Shown: positions 11,198-22,399 of the stretch, piece after piece | Position numbering within the stretch: position 1 is the first letter of the stretch | Layout: each line of letters opens with the position of its first letter | NCBI GenBank assembly: GCA_021292165.1 | Contig: CM037877.1 | Span: forward strand, 6,687,980 to 6,751,979 | Length of the DNA stretch: 64,000 bases | DNA from: Shinisaurus crocodilurus | Taxonomy: Eukaryota; Chordata; Lepidosauria; Squamata; Shinisauridae | Direction of reading: 5' to 3' | Made by a program: the position numbers and the translations under genes | Notes under the pieces: model-generated | What the model was told of the DNA's origin: nothing | The model's input: the letters and a program-made list of their open reading frames with translations, nothing else | Database searches by the model: none

Positions 11198-11740
11198 AAA
11201 AGTTACTAGAGGAAACACACAAAATCTTATACATTATAATTATTACATTATTATATTTTATATTATTTTTAAATATTTTATAAGTGGCGTTTGTAATTTT
11301 TTAAAACCTTACTTAAACCCTCAATTGTTGATATCTGGTGTTTTTCATGGGGGGGGGGGTCAGTGCTTGCAGGGCAATCTCTTTCTTTTTGTTTTAAAAT
11401 GGTCAGGATTGACACAAATTCAACAGGTGAAGCTTACCCACCCACCCCACACCCCCAAACATGGAGCTTCAGAGAGAAGGGGAGGTTTCTTGCATTTCCT
11501 TCTGACACTGTAAACTCACCTGTTAGGGGCACAGAGTCAACTCTGTTAGGAAATAAAATCTTTGGCAATATAAAGATAGGAATCATGTGATAAATCCCCT
11601 CATTCACCTCTCCCTTCCTTAGTCCAGGCCAGCAGATGCAGCCTCCTTTTCAGCGGGTAGAGCGTGTGTTCATGCGCGTGCACACATCCTCCCAGCGTCT
11701 GTCTCTCCAGTGGAGCTGCTCAAGACTAAAAAGCACTCCA

Positions 11741-11811
11741 CTTAAAGGGGCCATGCCATGGGCAAAATTGCAGCTTAGTTGCAATTTTGCCCATGGCATG
11801 GCCCCTTTAAG
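11741..11811. mobile_element. Perfect 32-bp-arm palindrome (MITE-like)
   Basis: The arms 11741-11772 and 11780-11811 are exact complements around a 7-base loop (gcttagt). The arm starts cttaaaggggccatgcc. No target duplication was resolved. Confidence 0.8.
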
Positions 11812-12102
11812 GAAAGTTTTAAAAGTTTAAATTTGGGACTCTGCATGACAAAGTGAGAAGCTGGGGCAGCTTAATGGTTTTCGTGACAGTCCCTGGCATT
11901 TTCGGGGCAGTTGGAGACAATGCACCAGCCCTGAAGACTTGCCCAGCCTGCTCTCCAGGTGCTGCTGGTGGGCAACTTCAAGGCCCAGCTCTTCCTTCTG
12001 AGGGTTCTGCACCTTTAAACTCAACTTGAAGCTGAACCAGACGGCCCTTCTGTCACGGTGGACACAGCAGGGCCACCCTAACCCTTCTCTGCTAACCAGA
12101 GA

Positions 12103-12285
12103 AGCCAGTGTGCTGTAGTGGTTCGAGAGCTGGACTGGGATTTGGGAGATCTGGGTTCTAGTGCCCACTCAGCCATGCAGCTCCATGGGTGCTTTTGGGC
12201 CAGTCGCTGCCTCTCAGCCTAACCAACCTCTCAGGGTTGCTGTGAGGACAAAATGGAGAGCAGGGGGGGGGGGGGAGGATCATGT
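12103..12285 (+). mobile_element. tRNA-derived SINE
   Basis: It begins gaagccagtgtgctgtagtg, has the B-box-like gggttctagtgcc and continues to aggacaaaatggagag before a G run. Confidence 0.75.
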
Positions 12286-13091
12286 ATACAGCCTCTGGTT
12301 CTTTGCGAGAGGGAAAAAAAGGCCGGATATCGATGTAATAATCAAGTAAAATCCCTCTGGAAGAGCCATTCACACATTAGAGAGGGAGGGCTTCACCCTT
12401 ATCGCACCAGCTGTTTTTACCCATGCCAGGTTCCAGGCTCAGATTTGCTGTGTTTTATTCAGAACCAACCAGTCAATTACCGGTGCACTCTCCCCTTAGG
12501 TAGAGACACCCCCCCCCCCCCGGTCCCTCTCAATCCCCTCGAAAGGAGAAACCCTGCTGCAGGCCTGTGTTTTGGGCCCTGCTGTCTAGAACCTTGCCAA
12601 TAAACATGTTAGATTGCCAATGCCTGAATTCAGTACATAAAGTTCAACGGACAACAGATTTAGGAACATCGGAAGCGGCCTCATACCAAGTCAGGTCCTT
12701 GGTTCACCGGGCACAGGATTGCTTGCACTGACAGGCGGTGACCCCCCAGGGATGCAGACAGGAGTCTTTCCCAACCCTACCCAGAGATGCCGAGGATTTG
12801 CAAGATATGGATTAGAAGTAGCTGCGGGGAGGAGGATGTTTTACAGAAAAGCACCTGGTAGCCACACTTTCTTCTCTGGTGCAAATTGCCTCCTCCTGAC
12901 GGACTTTTCCACAGGACAACAAGAGGATTAGAACTAATGTTAGACCGAGAGGCATGCCCTTTGACCTCCGTCCTGCTGCTTCCCGGTTGGGAATAGAGGA
13001 GTCATTGATGCTTGTGTGATACGTTTGCATGCTGAAAAGCACATCCATATAAGGATTTCATCTGTCAAGAAACAACTGGATGATCGCCTGG

Positions 13092-13234
13092 GTCAGCCTT
13101 CCCCAACCTGGTGCTCTCCAGATGTTTTGGACTTCAAATTCCATCAGCAGCAGCCAGCATGGCCAATGGTCAGGAATGCTGGGAATTGTAGTCCAGGGCA
13201 TCTGGAGGTCACCAGACTGGGAAAGGCTGGTCTG
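13092..13234. mobile_element. Old fold-back MITE
   Basis: The inverted ends gtcagccttccccaacctgg and ctgggaaaggctggt enclose complementary 'tccagatgttttggactt' and 'tgtagtccagggcatctgga' arms. Confidence 0.7.
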
Positions 13235-13899
13235 TGTGTTGCTCTGTTGTACAAAAATATTCCCTGCACGTAGCAAACTAATATGTCAGGGTGGAGGTGA
13301 TGCTAGAATCCTTCTCCTTGATCGGCTACTTTTCCATCTGAAGGGGATGTTGTGCGTATGGAGGAACACTCAAGTGAGCCTCTCCTCCACCTGCCCTACC
13401 AAAGTGGTACAGGCCCAGGCACAATGTGTGCTTTGTCTTCCCGCCTCCTCACCCAGTGCTTTGATGACTAAGCGCTACTGTGGAACCCAATAAAGCAATA
13501 ATTATAGATGAATATATGGGTCAAGGTGGCAGGGAAGCTCATTAAAATCCTACTGCAGACTGTAGGCTATAGGAGTAGGGTTGGCCTAAGGCATTTGAGA
13601 GCCTTAGAGAGAGTAAATGGGAAGAAAGCAACTCATCGTCAAAATATATTTTGCGATATATAACAACTGGTGTATTTGGGGACAGCTGATATCTCAGATG
13701 GAAATCCAAGCAGAGCCAGTGGGGAATTACATGGGAAATGAGTTATACCCTTCTGAAATATAAGAGGTTTGAAAATGGAGGTTTTGGCATGGTAGGAATT
13801 GATAGAGGAATGTAGCTAGTTATGGACACAAGTTAGGAAGCGACAGTGCTTGAATTATGGGGAGAAATATAGAGGGTCCCAATACAGATTCTTGGGACA

Positions 13900-14100
13900 C
13901 CCCACTGTTTACATCCCTCTGTTGTGAGAACTGTCCATTTATTCCTACTCTCTGCTTCCTGTTCTTCAATAAGTTACCAGTCCATAAGAGAACTTCTCCT
14001 CTTATTTCATGACTGCTATGATTGCTCAGTCATCTTTGGTGCAGGACTTTGTCAAAAGCCTTTTGAAAGTCCAAGAACACAATGGGTTGAATCCAGATTT
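13900..14100 (-). mobile_element. Decayed CR1-like LINE, 3' portion of split copy
   Basis: The minus strand reads VFLDFQKAFDKVLHQR, the reverse-transcriptase DxSKAFDxVxH motif with changes. It continues at 15390-16200 after an insertion zone. Confidence 0.6.
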
Positions 14101-14334
14101 TAAGCTTGATCAAATATGCTGGCAGAACTGGACTTCCCAACCCCCTTTTCCACAAGAGCCCCTCCAGCACCCTAAAAATCCTACACAGGGGCAGGAGACC
14201 CTGCAGAAGGGTGAGCTGGGGGGGGGGAGGGGAGATCCCCCAGAATTGGACAGAGGTACCTTCAAGTGGAGCTCCTCTCAAGAAAAGCACATCCTGGATC
14301 CAACCCAATGTCTACTGTATCACTCCTATCCACG

Positions 14335-14770
14335 TGCTTATTTATTTATTTATTTATTTATTTATTATATTTATGAATCGCCCATCTGGCCAGACATCCG
14401 GCCACTCTGAGCAATGTACAATGCAATAAAATACAAGGGACACACACACACACACACAGTGTAATACACAATTAAAAACACTACAAAACTTAAAAATCCT
14501 AACCCACCCCATATTCCCGCCTGAAAAGCCATGTTTGTAATGCCCGGCGGAAGCTAATCAAGGAAGGGGCATGGCGGAGGTCACTGGGGAGAGAGTTCCA
14601 TAAATTGGGGGCTGCCACAGAAAAGGCCCTCCTCAGTCCCCACCAGCCTGGTTTCTCTGGCTGATGGGACAGGGAGAAGGCCATCCGTGGCGGATCTTGT
14701 TGAGCGGCCTACTTGATGTTCCTGGAGGCGCTCCCTGAGATATACTGGACCGGAGCCAGTTAACACTCAC
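14335..14770 (-). mobile_element. L2-like LINE 3' end
   Basis: The minus strand encodes RRAFSVAAPNLWNSLPSDLR, then FRRALQTWLF, typical of the end of L2 open frames. It is followed by cgcccatctggccag and a (tatt)n tail. Inserted in an older LINE. Confidence 0.75.
14440..14458. repeat. (CA)n microsatellite
   Basis: About nine CA units. Confidence 0.85.
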
Positions 14771-15248
14771 AAAAAACGTCAAGGGCGCAGTCCTATGGTA
14801 TCGCCCGTAAGCCTCTGAACTCAGAGGCTTATGGTCATCCAGTACAGAGTGGGAAGAGTGGTGAAAGGGATCCTCACCTCTGCATCCTCCTGCCTTGCAT
14901 TTTAGCTAGACAAGTTTTTTTGCCCACCTAGCTAGAGCGGCTTGGAGTGGGAGGGAAGGAGGCTGGAGAGACATCACGATTCACGACAGCTCATACCCTG
15001 GCCTCTCCAGTTTCCTCTCCCCTCCTAGCCCCCCTAAGCACCTCATTTTCCCTCTCTCTGAGGTCACTTTCCTGACCTTGGAGGGCGGCTGGCGTGGTTC
15101 TTTACGCACTGGCTGTGAGGGGGCGGGGTGGGAGCACTGATTTCCAGCTCTGAGGTTGGAGTGCTGACTCCATCCTTAGATCTGGGAATCGGAACTATCC
15201 TATGGCCCCTCAGATGCTATCTAGAGGCCATAGGATTGCTCCCTAAAT

Positions 15249-15384
15249 CAGGGCTCTCCAACCTTGGGTCCCCAGATGTTGCTGGCCTGCAGCTCCCAGC
15301 ATACCCAGCCAGCATGGCTAGTGGCAAGGGATTCTGGGAGCTGTAGTCCAGCAACATCTGTGGACCCAAGGTTGGAGAGCCCCG
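15249..15384. mobile_element. hAT fold-back MITE, diverged relative of family A
   Basis: It starts cagggctctccaaccttggg and ends with ccaaggttggagagccccg. The flanks ccctaaat and ccctaaaa fit an 8-bp target duplication with one mismatch. Confidence 0.75.
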
Positions 15385-15389
15385 CCCTA

Positions 15390-16200
15390 AAAGGTTAGTA
15401 AGCTGGCATTTACCTTTACAAAAGCCATGTTGATTCTTCTTCAGCAAGACTCATCCTTCTATACGTATGCTTGATAATTTAATCTTTAATCATGCTTTCC
15501 ACCAATTTACCCAGAACAGATGTTAAACTAATGGGCCTGTAATTTCTTGCATCCTCCCTGAATCCCCTCTCAAAAAAATTGGCATTACATTGGCCATTTT
15601 CCAAAGAGGCCAGTCATAGGGACATGTTACTGAATCTTGCTACAAGATCAGCATTTTCACACTTGAATTCTTTAAGAACTCTGGGATGGATACCATCTAG
15701 GCTCTGTGATTTATTAGCTTTCAAATTGTCAACACGGTCGAGAACTTCATCTTTTGTCACCACTATTTGCCTCCGTTCCTCAGACTTCCTTTCTGAAAAC
15801 ATCAGTTCAGGCACAGGTATGTGTCCTACATCTTCTGCAGGGAAGACAGATGAAAAGACTCATTCTACTTCTCCGCAATCTCCTTATCCTGCTTTAGTAT
15901 ACCTTTAACTCCCTTGTCATCCAGTGGTCCAACTGCCTCCCTAGCGAGTTTCCTGCTTCTGATGCATTTAAATACTTTGTTGTCATTGATATTTTGAGGA
16001 GAATGAGCTCCTCAAAATCCTTATTGTCTGCTTACATTTCTCTTGTGCAAGGCAAGCTTGTGTTTCTTTTTTGCTTTCTTCATTTGGGCAAGGCTTCCAT
16101 TTTCTGAAGGAAATTTTCTCTAATAGTTTCCTTGACACTGCTTGTTAACCATGTTGGTGGTCTCTTGGACTTTCTGGTTCTTCCAGCCAGAGGGCTTCTA
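15390..16200 (-). mobile_element. Decayed CR1-like LINE reverse-transcriptase region
   Basis: The minus strand reads EVLDRVDNLKANKSQSLDGI then HPRVLKEF, and further on NQHGFCKGKCQLTNLL. These are standard reverse-transcriptase landmarks with several frame breaks. Confidence 0.7.
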
Positions 16201-16628
16201 GTGCTACCACTCAGAAGGCATTCTGCAATAATTCAACCTTTTTTTTTCTTTTCCTTAATGGATTTTCTGCAGTAAGGAAAAAGATGGAAGTAGTGGTGGG
16301 AAAGAATGAGGGCAGTGAATGGAAGATGACAACATCTCAACTCCTGGTCAAATTCTGTGAATGAGGCAGGGTGATGGCACAAGCAGGGCCTACTCTGGAA
16401 GCACCCTGTGCTACCTTTCCTAATCTGCAGTATACATTCTAGCTCAGTGTTCTAGCTGAGCTTCTATTATTGTGGCTTTGAGTAACTCCCAAGCATTCTG
16501 AAAAGATTATGGCATATGTGTTTGTGGACAACAACCCACTTCATCAGATGCATGAGTTCTGGAGAGATCTGACCCTTTCGGTTTTATTTTTCCACTTCCT
16601 TTTTTACTACTCTAACCATTACACTACA

Positions 16629-16820
16629 TTAGCTGGGTTCACACAACACGACAACCTTTAGTCAAGGTTGTGTATGGGTTGAGTGTGGGTTGTCGCTGAA
16701 CTGTTGGTTGTTGTGTTGTGTGAACTCAGCTGTGCTAACAAACCAGGAACAACCCACAGTTCACAACCTAGCAACAAACCATGGGTTCTCTTTGCGGGTT
16801 ATTCCTGGTTAAGAAACTGT
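16629..16820. mobile_element. GGTTGT-rich fold-back element (family C)
   Basis: The sequence gctgggttcacacaacacga and its near-complement gttgtgtgaactcagct flank gttgagtgtgggttgtcg. The right part is truncated. Confidence 0.65.
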
Positions 16821-16879
16821 GGCGATCTCTAACACGGACAATTACATAATCCAGAAGATGCCAGTGCTTTGACCGAGGG

Positions 16880-17260
16880 TACTGCCATGATGTTTTAAAC
16901 TTATTCTTTTGTCAAAAGAGCGTGTTTATAATAGTGAGATTATGCTCTACACATTTAGACAAAAGTAAAATTCTGTTCGAGTTGCTATTACCAACTCCGT
17001 CTTTTCCAATAGTTTCTGGCCAGAAATCAAAGTCATGCCCGGCCCGACTCTTGCGTTAAAGTCGCCCAGGAGGATAATTTTATCCTCCTTAGGTATCTCT
17101 GACAGGAGAGTGTCCAACTGGGTTCATCGGAACACGCAAGTCCACTCACCACTTCAAGGTGATGATCCAGCGAGAGGGGTATGAACGCTAGTGCCTTTCT
17201 GAATCTACACCTCGTCTCTCTGTTCAGGTTTACAGACCAGCATATCTCCGACTCCAAGGT
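16880..17260 (-). mobile_element. LINE endonuclease fragment
   Basis: In the minus strand a frame beginning in EIPKEDKIILLGDFNARVG can be read near 17040-17100, the APE-type endonuclease motif (LLGDFNA). Frames are broken elsewhere. Confidence 0.65.
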
Positions 17261-17582
17261 TCAAGGTGACATTGACTGCTCTCAAGGATTTGAGTAAGGA
17301 GTGCAGGTGGTTCTCTCACCATGACAATCCAAGCAAACAGGGGAAGTGCAAGCAGATCAAGTGGTTTTTTAATTGTCTTGTAGTGTGGTATGGTGAGTTG
17401 TGTTGCCATTTTTTTTTTTCATCTGCCCCCTGTAGCGATACCTTTATTATCAAATGTAGATATCAAATGTAGAGATGTAGGTATTAGTAGGCAATCATAT
17501 CTTTCTTTAACGTTTTAATACAATGCATGGCTTATTATGTTTCACTCCCTTCCTTCAAAAGTGCTTAGGATTTTCTCCCTCT

Positions 17583-17695
17583 GCTTTTCTCCTCACAGCA
17601 ACCCTGTGAGGTAGGCTGTGAAACAATGACTGACACAAGAACATAAGATGAGCTTTGGGGCTGAGTGGTGATTTGAACCCAGGCCCGCCACATCA
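17583..17695 (-). mobile_element. tRNA-derived SINE, diverged
   Basis: The sequence ctcacagcaaccctgtgagg and the reversed tRNA-like head are recognisable, but the copy is old. Confidence 0.55.
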
Positions 17696-17699
17696 TGCT

Positions 17700-18420
17700 G
17701 TGAAAAATGTCTGTCCATCACATAGGCCAGGGGGTGTATTTCCACCTCCCCGGTCAGTTCCTAACAGTGAACATCTCTGACTGCGACTGCTCTGACTAAT
17801 CACGGCCAAACTTTATATGACCAAATTAGCCTTCCCGGTGTGGCTAAGTGTGAGAAACTACATGTTACATCAAGCATGCAATTGCTTGCTTGTTCTTTTA
17901 CTTCTAGGGGGAGAGATAATTTGTGAGTGGCAAGCCATGTGCTCAGGGCCAGGAAATGCTTGCATCGACCAACTCCTGTGTGAGAAAACTGCAAGGGACA
18001 AATATTACATACTCTTTAAGAGGCGGCTGGAGGATTTCTTCACTCCTTAGGACTAGACACACATGCGTTGTGCAAAACTGGAGGCGAAAATCCAACCACC
18101 AAGGGAAATGTCTCACCAGCAGCATTCCCAGGAATGGGATGACGACGCACCAGAAACAGCTTCTGAGGATGTGACACAAGGAGGTTGTCTCCTGCAGGAG
18201 AGCAAAAGATCCAAGGCATTTTGACAGGTCGCCGATGTTCCTGCCCCTACTACCTGACCTGCGTGAGCAGAATGCGGGGCGAGATATAGGCCTTTGGTGT
18301 GATCCAGCAGGGCTCTTCTTATGTTCTTAGTCCACGAAAGGCTTTACCACTTGACTCCACAGTTGGGCAAATGGAATTTTTGTTGGTCCTAATGAAGGTA
18401 TTGCCGGACTGTGAATTTTG
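17700..18420. other. Intergenic stretch without recognised feature
   Basis: No exon or named repeat was recognised. A short match to the end of a CR1-type repeat (gatccagcagggctcttctt) lies at 18302-18330. Confidence 0.45.
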
Positions 18421-18421
18421 A

Positions 18422-18423
<2 letters not shown>

Positions 18424-18454
<31 letters not shown>
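18424..18454. repeat. (TC)n microsatellite
   Basis: About fifteen TC units. Confidence 0.9.
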
Positions 18455-18458
<4 letters not shown>

Positions 18459-18834
18459 CTAGCATGGTTATCTTTGCTTTTTAATATGCTGAAGGACTTT
18501 GTCAAAAGCCTTTTGAATTAAGAATTAAGTCCAGGGTCACCTCATCTCTGGTCAGCTCTATGATCAACTGTCCTAGGGGAATCTAGAAATTTTGCTTGTT
18601 TGTTGTGAGGGGAACACATAAATTTATCCAGTCTCTGTGAGGGTAATCGAAGTCACTTATTATTACTACCACATTGACTCCTTTCAATGCCTCCCTGACT
18701 GCATTCTCCATCTCAAAATCACTTTGAACATTTTGGTAGCATGTCCCCGGTACAAAACGACGCCGGGGGCCCTAGTGCCACTTCAGGCTGCAATCGGAAG
18801 AAGGCGGGCGTGTTAAAATGCTCCTCTGCACCCT

Positions 18835-19265
18835 TTGAGCCAGTTCACGCATAATGACAGTCCCATGGTTTAAACAACCCATGGGCTGTCGGAGATGAGT
18901 GCGAGAGAGTGGGCGCACTGGCCCTGCGCATCAGTCGTTTCTGCTTTTAATCAACAACCTACGATGGGACCGTTCATAGGTTGCCGAGCATGACTTGCGA
19001 ACCCAGAGTGCTGGGTTGCTTAGGGGTAAACAAACCGGCGGTTAATCCAACAACAAACCATGGGTTAAACACTGGGTTGTTTAGCCACTAGCTCTGGGTT
19101 TGTACATCACGTGCCCACAACCTACCGCCTGGCCGATCATAGGTTGTTGATTAAGTGGAAGTGGCGTGCACGCAGGAGGCAGTGCACTCTCTCTCTCCTG
19201 CTCATGCAAGACAACCCATGGGTTGCTTAAACCATGGGCTGTCGTCGCATGGGAACCAGACCTTT
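18835..19265. mobile_element. GGTTGT-rich fold-back element (family C), large copy
   Basis: Long inverted parts (agccagttcacgcataatga and its counterpart near 19240) enclose repeated aaaccatgggttaaac motifs. Confidence 0.55.
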
Positions 19266-20443
19266 CTTTAAACAAACCCCTGCACTTAAAAAAAAAGAAG
19301 AAAGAAACAGTAGCAAGGAGAAGGGAATGATACGTTAATTTTCTATGTGTAGAAATAGTTTATGTGCATGCATGTATGTGTGAAGTATTCAGACCTACAA
19401 CCTGCAGGATAAAGTGGTAGGGTCCAGGAAAACCACATCATCCTGATGTTTAACCGCCCACGGTCAACACTGGCAGGAAGCAGTGGAACTCCAACAGTCA
19501 CGGCCAGGTGTTCCCCTTGTGCAGTTATGCCTTTGCTGCTCAGCCAGCTCCGCACCTTTTTGCAGTAGCTAGCAGCACAGTAGAAAACCCATAATTATCT
19601 CCCAAGAAGACTGCGCTCGTAAAAGGAGTACGGAAAGAATCAATCAGCTGCCACCACCAATTCCACCCCCGTATTTTGTGCCTCTGGTCTGGTGTATATG
19701 ATGAGCTTCCAAAGATGTCTCCTCCATGTGAGGGAAAGTTCACTCCCGATGGATGGTTGTCTTATTGGACAAATTGTGAAAGGCCAGTGTGACATTTCAC
19801 AGTCAAGGGCCCCATTTGAATTTCTATGGCCAGCCTGGTCCATAGGCATGTGCTCTGTGAGCGGCTCATAGAACCAGTTAGAACTGGTTTGGGTGTGTTA
19901 GTCTATCTACAGAGCAAGCTAAAGCTGCCGCAGCGTAGTTTTTATTGTTCTGAATAAAGAAGGTTCTTGAAGATACCATGACTCCTGCCACTTCTTGGCC
20001 TTAGGGCAGTCAAGCTGGAAGATCATTCAGCCAAGTGAGTGCTGCTCCCTTGCATAACCACGGAGATGAATCATATTTCTTTATTTCCCTATTTTAAATT
20101 CTTTTTAGGCTACCTTCAAGGGTAGAAGGAAATACCGCAAAATGGACCTTTTGGTCTGATCCAGCACGGCTCTTCTTACGTTTCCACCAGTTTTCTGAAA
20201 GATCATCTTTAACCTGCCATGCTCTTTAGCACCATCTCTAACAAATATTAATGCTGAAATGGCTTTAAAAGATGAGGAGGCAAATTTGCAGAGGAGGAGA
20301 GATCTATATATCCCTTTTTTTGTCCCCACCTTTCCATCCTGTCTCTCAGCCTCCATCTCGTCTGCAACAGCTCAGCTGGCAACGGCCGGCAATTAAGGAC
20401 ATTAAGGATGCAATTGTAGGACCAGTTGCCACCCTTTATTACA

Positions 20444-20556
20444 GCCTTCCCTCTGCTGGTGCTCTCCAGATGACTTGGACTACAGGTCGGCCGGCAGGTT
20501 GATTTGTGGCCCAATGCATCTGGAGGGCACCAGTTGGGTTAAGGCTGCTCTACTGA
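20444..20556. mobile_element. Old fold-back MITE
   Basis: The arms tggtgctctccagatgactt and gcatctggagggcaccagtt are complementary; the centre is diverged. Confidence 0.6.
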
Positions 20557-20734
20557 TATGGCGAAAAGAGTATCCTAACTCTAAGTGCTCTGGGCTATGG
20601 AAACTTTGGACATGCAGAAGCCAACATCCCCTGTATCCCAATGAAAGGTTGGACCCAGGATCTGCCTTTTGTGAGAGGAAGGAAGGGATCGTCTGCAAGA
20701 GGAAAGGCTCTGCTTGGAGAAGGTCCCTCTATCT

Positions 20735-20869
20735 CAGTGTTCTCCAACCTTGGGTCCCCAGATGTTTTTGGCCTACAACTCCCAGCATGCCCCAGCCAGC
20801 GTAGCTGGCTGGGGCATGCTGGGAGTTGTAGGCCAAAAACATCTGGGGACCCAAGGTTGGAGAACACTG
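20735..20869 (+). mobile_element. Palindromic hAT MITE, family A
   Basis: This 135-bp near-perfect palindrome starts CAGTGTTCTCC and ends GGAGAACACTG. Exact 8-bp target duplication ctctatct lies at 20727-20734 and 20870-20877. The centre reads agcgtagct, which I use to define the plus orientation. Confidence 0.9.
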
Positions 20870-21480
20870 CTCTATCTGATTTTGGGCAATCCTCCTTCCT
20901 CCCGGCCCCACAGCTCACCCCATTCAGCAGGGTCTCCTGGCTCTCTGTGTAGCATTTTCAGGGGGCTGGAGAGATTGCCATGGGAAGGAGCGGAAGAAGG
21001 GGAAGTCCACTTCTGCTGGTGCAGTTAATCCGGCTTAAACGTGGATCCAACCCATCATTAGGAACACACCCTGCTACCCGTTAATTGACAACGCCAAGAG
21101 CCTTTGAGTTCTTTTGTGACCACCCACCCACCCCAAGTGTCTGGTGTTCAGGACAAGCACAGACAAATCGTCCACCCCTTTTGTTCCCCCGGGAAACCCC
21201 TTTCAACAAACGTCCTGGGTTTTGTTCTTCTCGGGCTGTCCCTGGGCCTGCCTGGGCCCCTGAACTCAGCTTGATTTCAAGAGCTGCCTTGCTGGCAGAC
21301 ACTTTGTCTGGCTGACCCTTAGAACCTTGGGCTAGGATGCCCATCTTTGCACCCTCCTTTCCCCACAACCCCACTCAGCCAAAGCTCTGCCATGCCCTGG
21401 GGATGCTTGCTCTCCCTGCCTTTTGGTTTCGCTCTGATGCTGAGGATTCTGCTCCACTTCCCTCTGATGAGCGTCTAAGC

Positions 21481-21588
21481 CAGTGTTCTCCAACCTTGGG
21501 TCCCCAGATGTTTTTGGCCTACAACTCCCAGCATGCCCCAGCCTGGCTGGGCCAAAAACATCTGGGGACCCAAGGTTGGAGAACACTG
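21481..21588. mobile_element. Palindromic hAT MITE, family A, internally deleted
   Basis: It has the same ends as family A, with exact target duplication gtctaagc at 21473-21480 and 21589-21596. The length is 108 bp because most of the right arm's inner part is missing, so the hairpin is asymmetric. Confidence 0.9.
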
Positions 21589-21739
21589 GTCTAAGCAAAG
21601 CTCAGTTAGGATAGGTAAAATCTCTCCCTCTAATTTTTGCAGTTCTTCCAGTCTTCACCCTCTTTCCCCCCTTATGCTACATCACTGTGCAGCTGCCCCT
21701 CGCTCACTGCTGCCTCTCCTCCCACCCACCCCGGGGGTC

Positions 21740-21870
21740 AGCCTTCCGTAATTAACCCGCAAGTGCCTTTTTCTATTTGTCTTGCCAATAAAACACCTTT
21801 TCTGGAAAAGTTGTGATCTCGTCTCTGTTTGTCCAACCCAGGGACCCTACGGGGGCACTCCACCATCCAG
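21740..21870 (+). mobile_element. Possible LTR fragment
   Basis: An AATAAA near 21787 is followed by gatctcgtctctgtttgtcc and an end near ggggcactccaccatcc, like the R-U5 part of a retroviral LTR. Both borders are unclear. Confidence 0.3.
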
Positions 21871-22065
21871 ATAAAAAAGTTTCTATTTGCTACCCATGCT
21901 GTGTGCTCCCGTTGCTTTGGTAAAACAAAGATGCTAGTTTCTGGGCCAGCTCTACTGGGCTGACAGCAGCCTGTCCTCTCGTCTAGCTAGAATAGAGCTA
22001 AGGGAAACAGAGGGTACCTTTGAATACCAACGACAGAGGGGGCGTTGCCTCCTTGCTGTGTTTAT

Positions 22066-22330
22066 GGCAGGGGTGCAGAACCTCCGGCCCAGGGGCCAAA
22101 TCCGGCCCTTTGTTTTCCCCAGATGGCCACACACTCTTTCCCAGGCCCTACCCCTTCCCCCCCAAGTGACCAATCATTGGGTGGTTTCCTGGCTTTTGTG
22201 CAGTTTTCCCCCATTCGAAAAGGTTGGAAATGCCTCGCCAAAGGCTTAGTTACTGGACTAAGAGCTTTAAGCCACAATGTGCTGGTATTTTTGGTATTTG
22301 GCTCCCACCCCTTTGCCTTAAGCCCCATCC
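22066..22330. mobile_element. hAT-like dispersed repeat
   Basis: It starts caggggtgcagaacctccgg and continues ccaaatccggccct, a widespread reptile repeat with hAT-type terminus. The right end was not resolved. Confidence 0.45.
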
Positions 22331-22399
22331 ACCATTACAATGCCCCCCCCCCGAGCTTTTTTTAAAAATGGAATTCGTCTCTGGTTTATGGACGCCTGG

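Noticed and set aside
10986..11513. 175-codon plus-strand open frame
   Set aside because: It runs over a dispersed repeat, a minisatellite and A/T-rich DNA; clearly not a protein.
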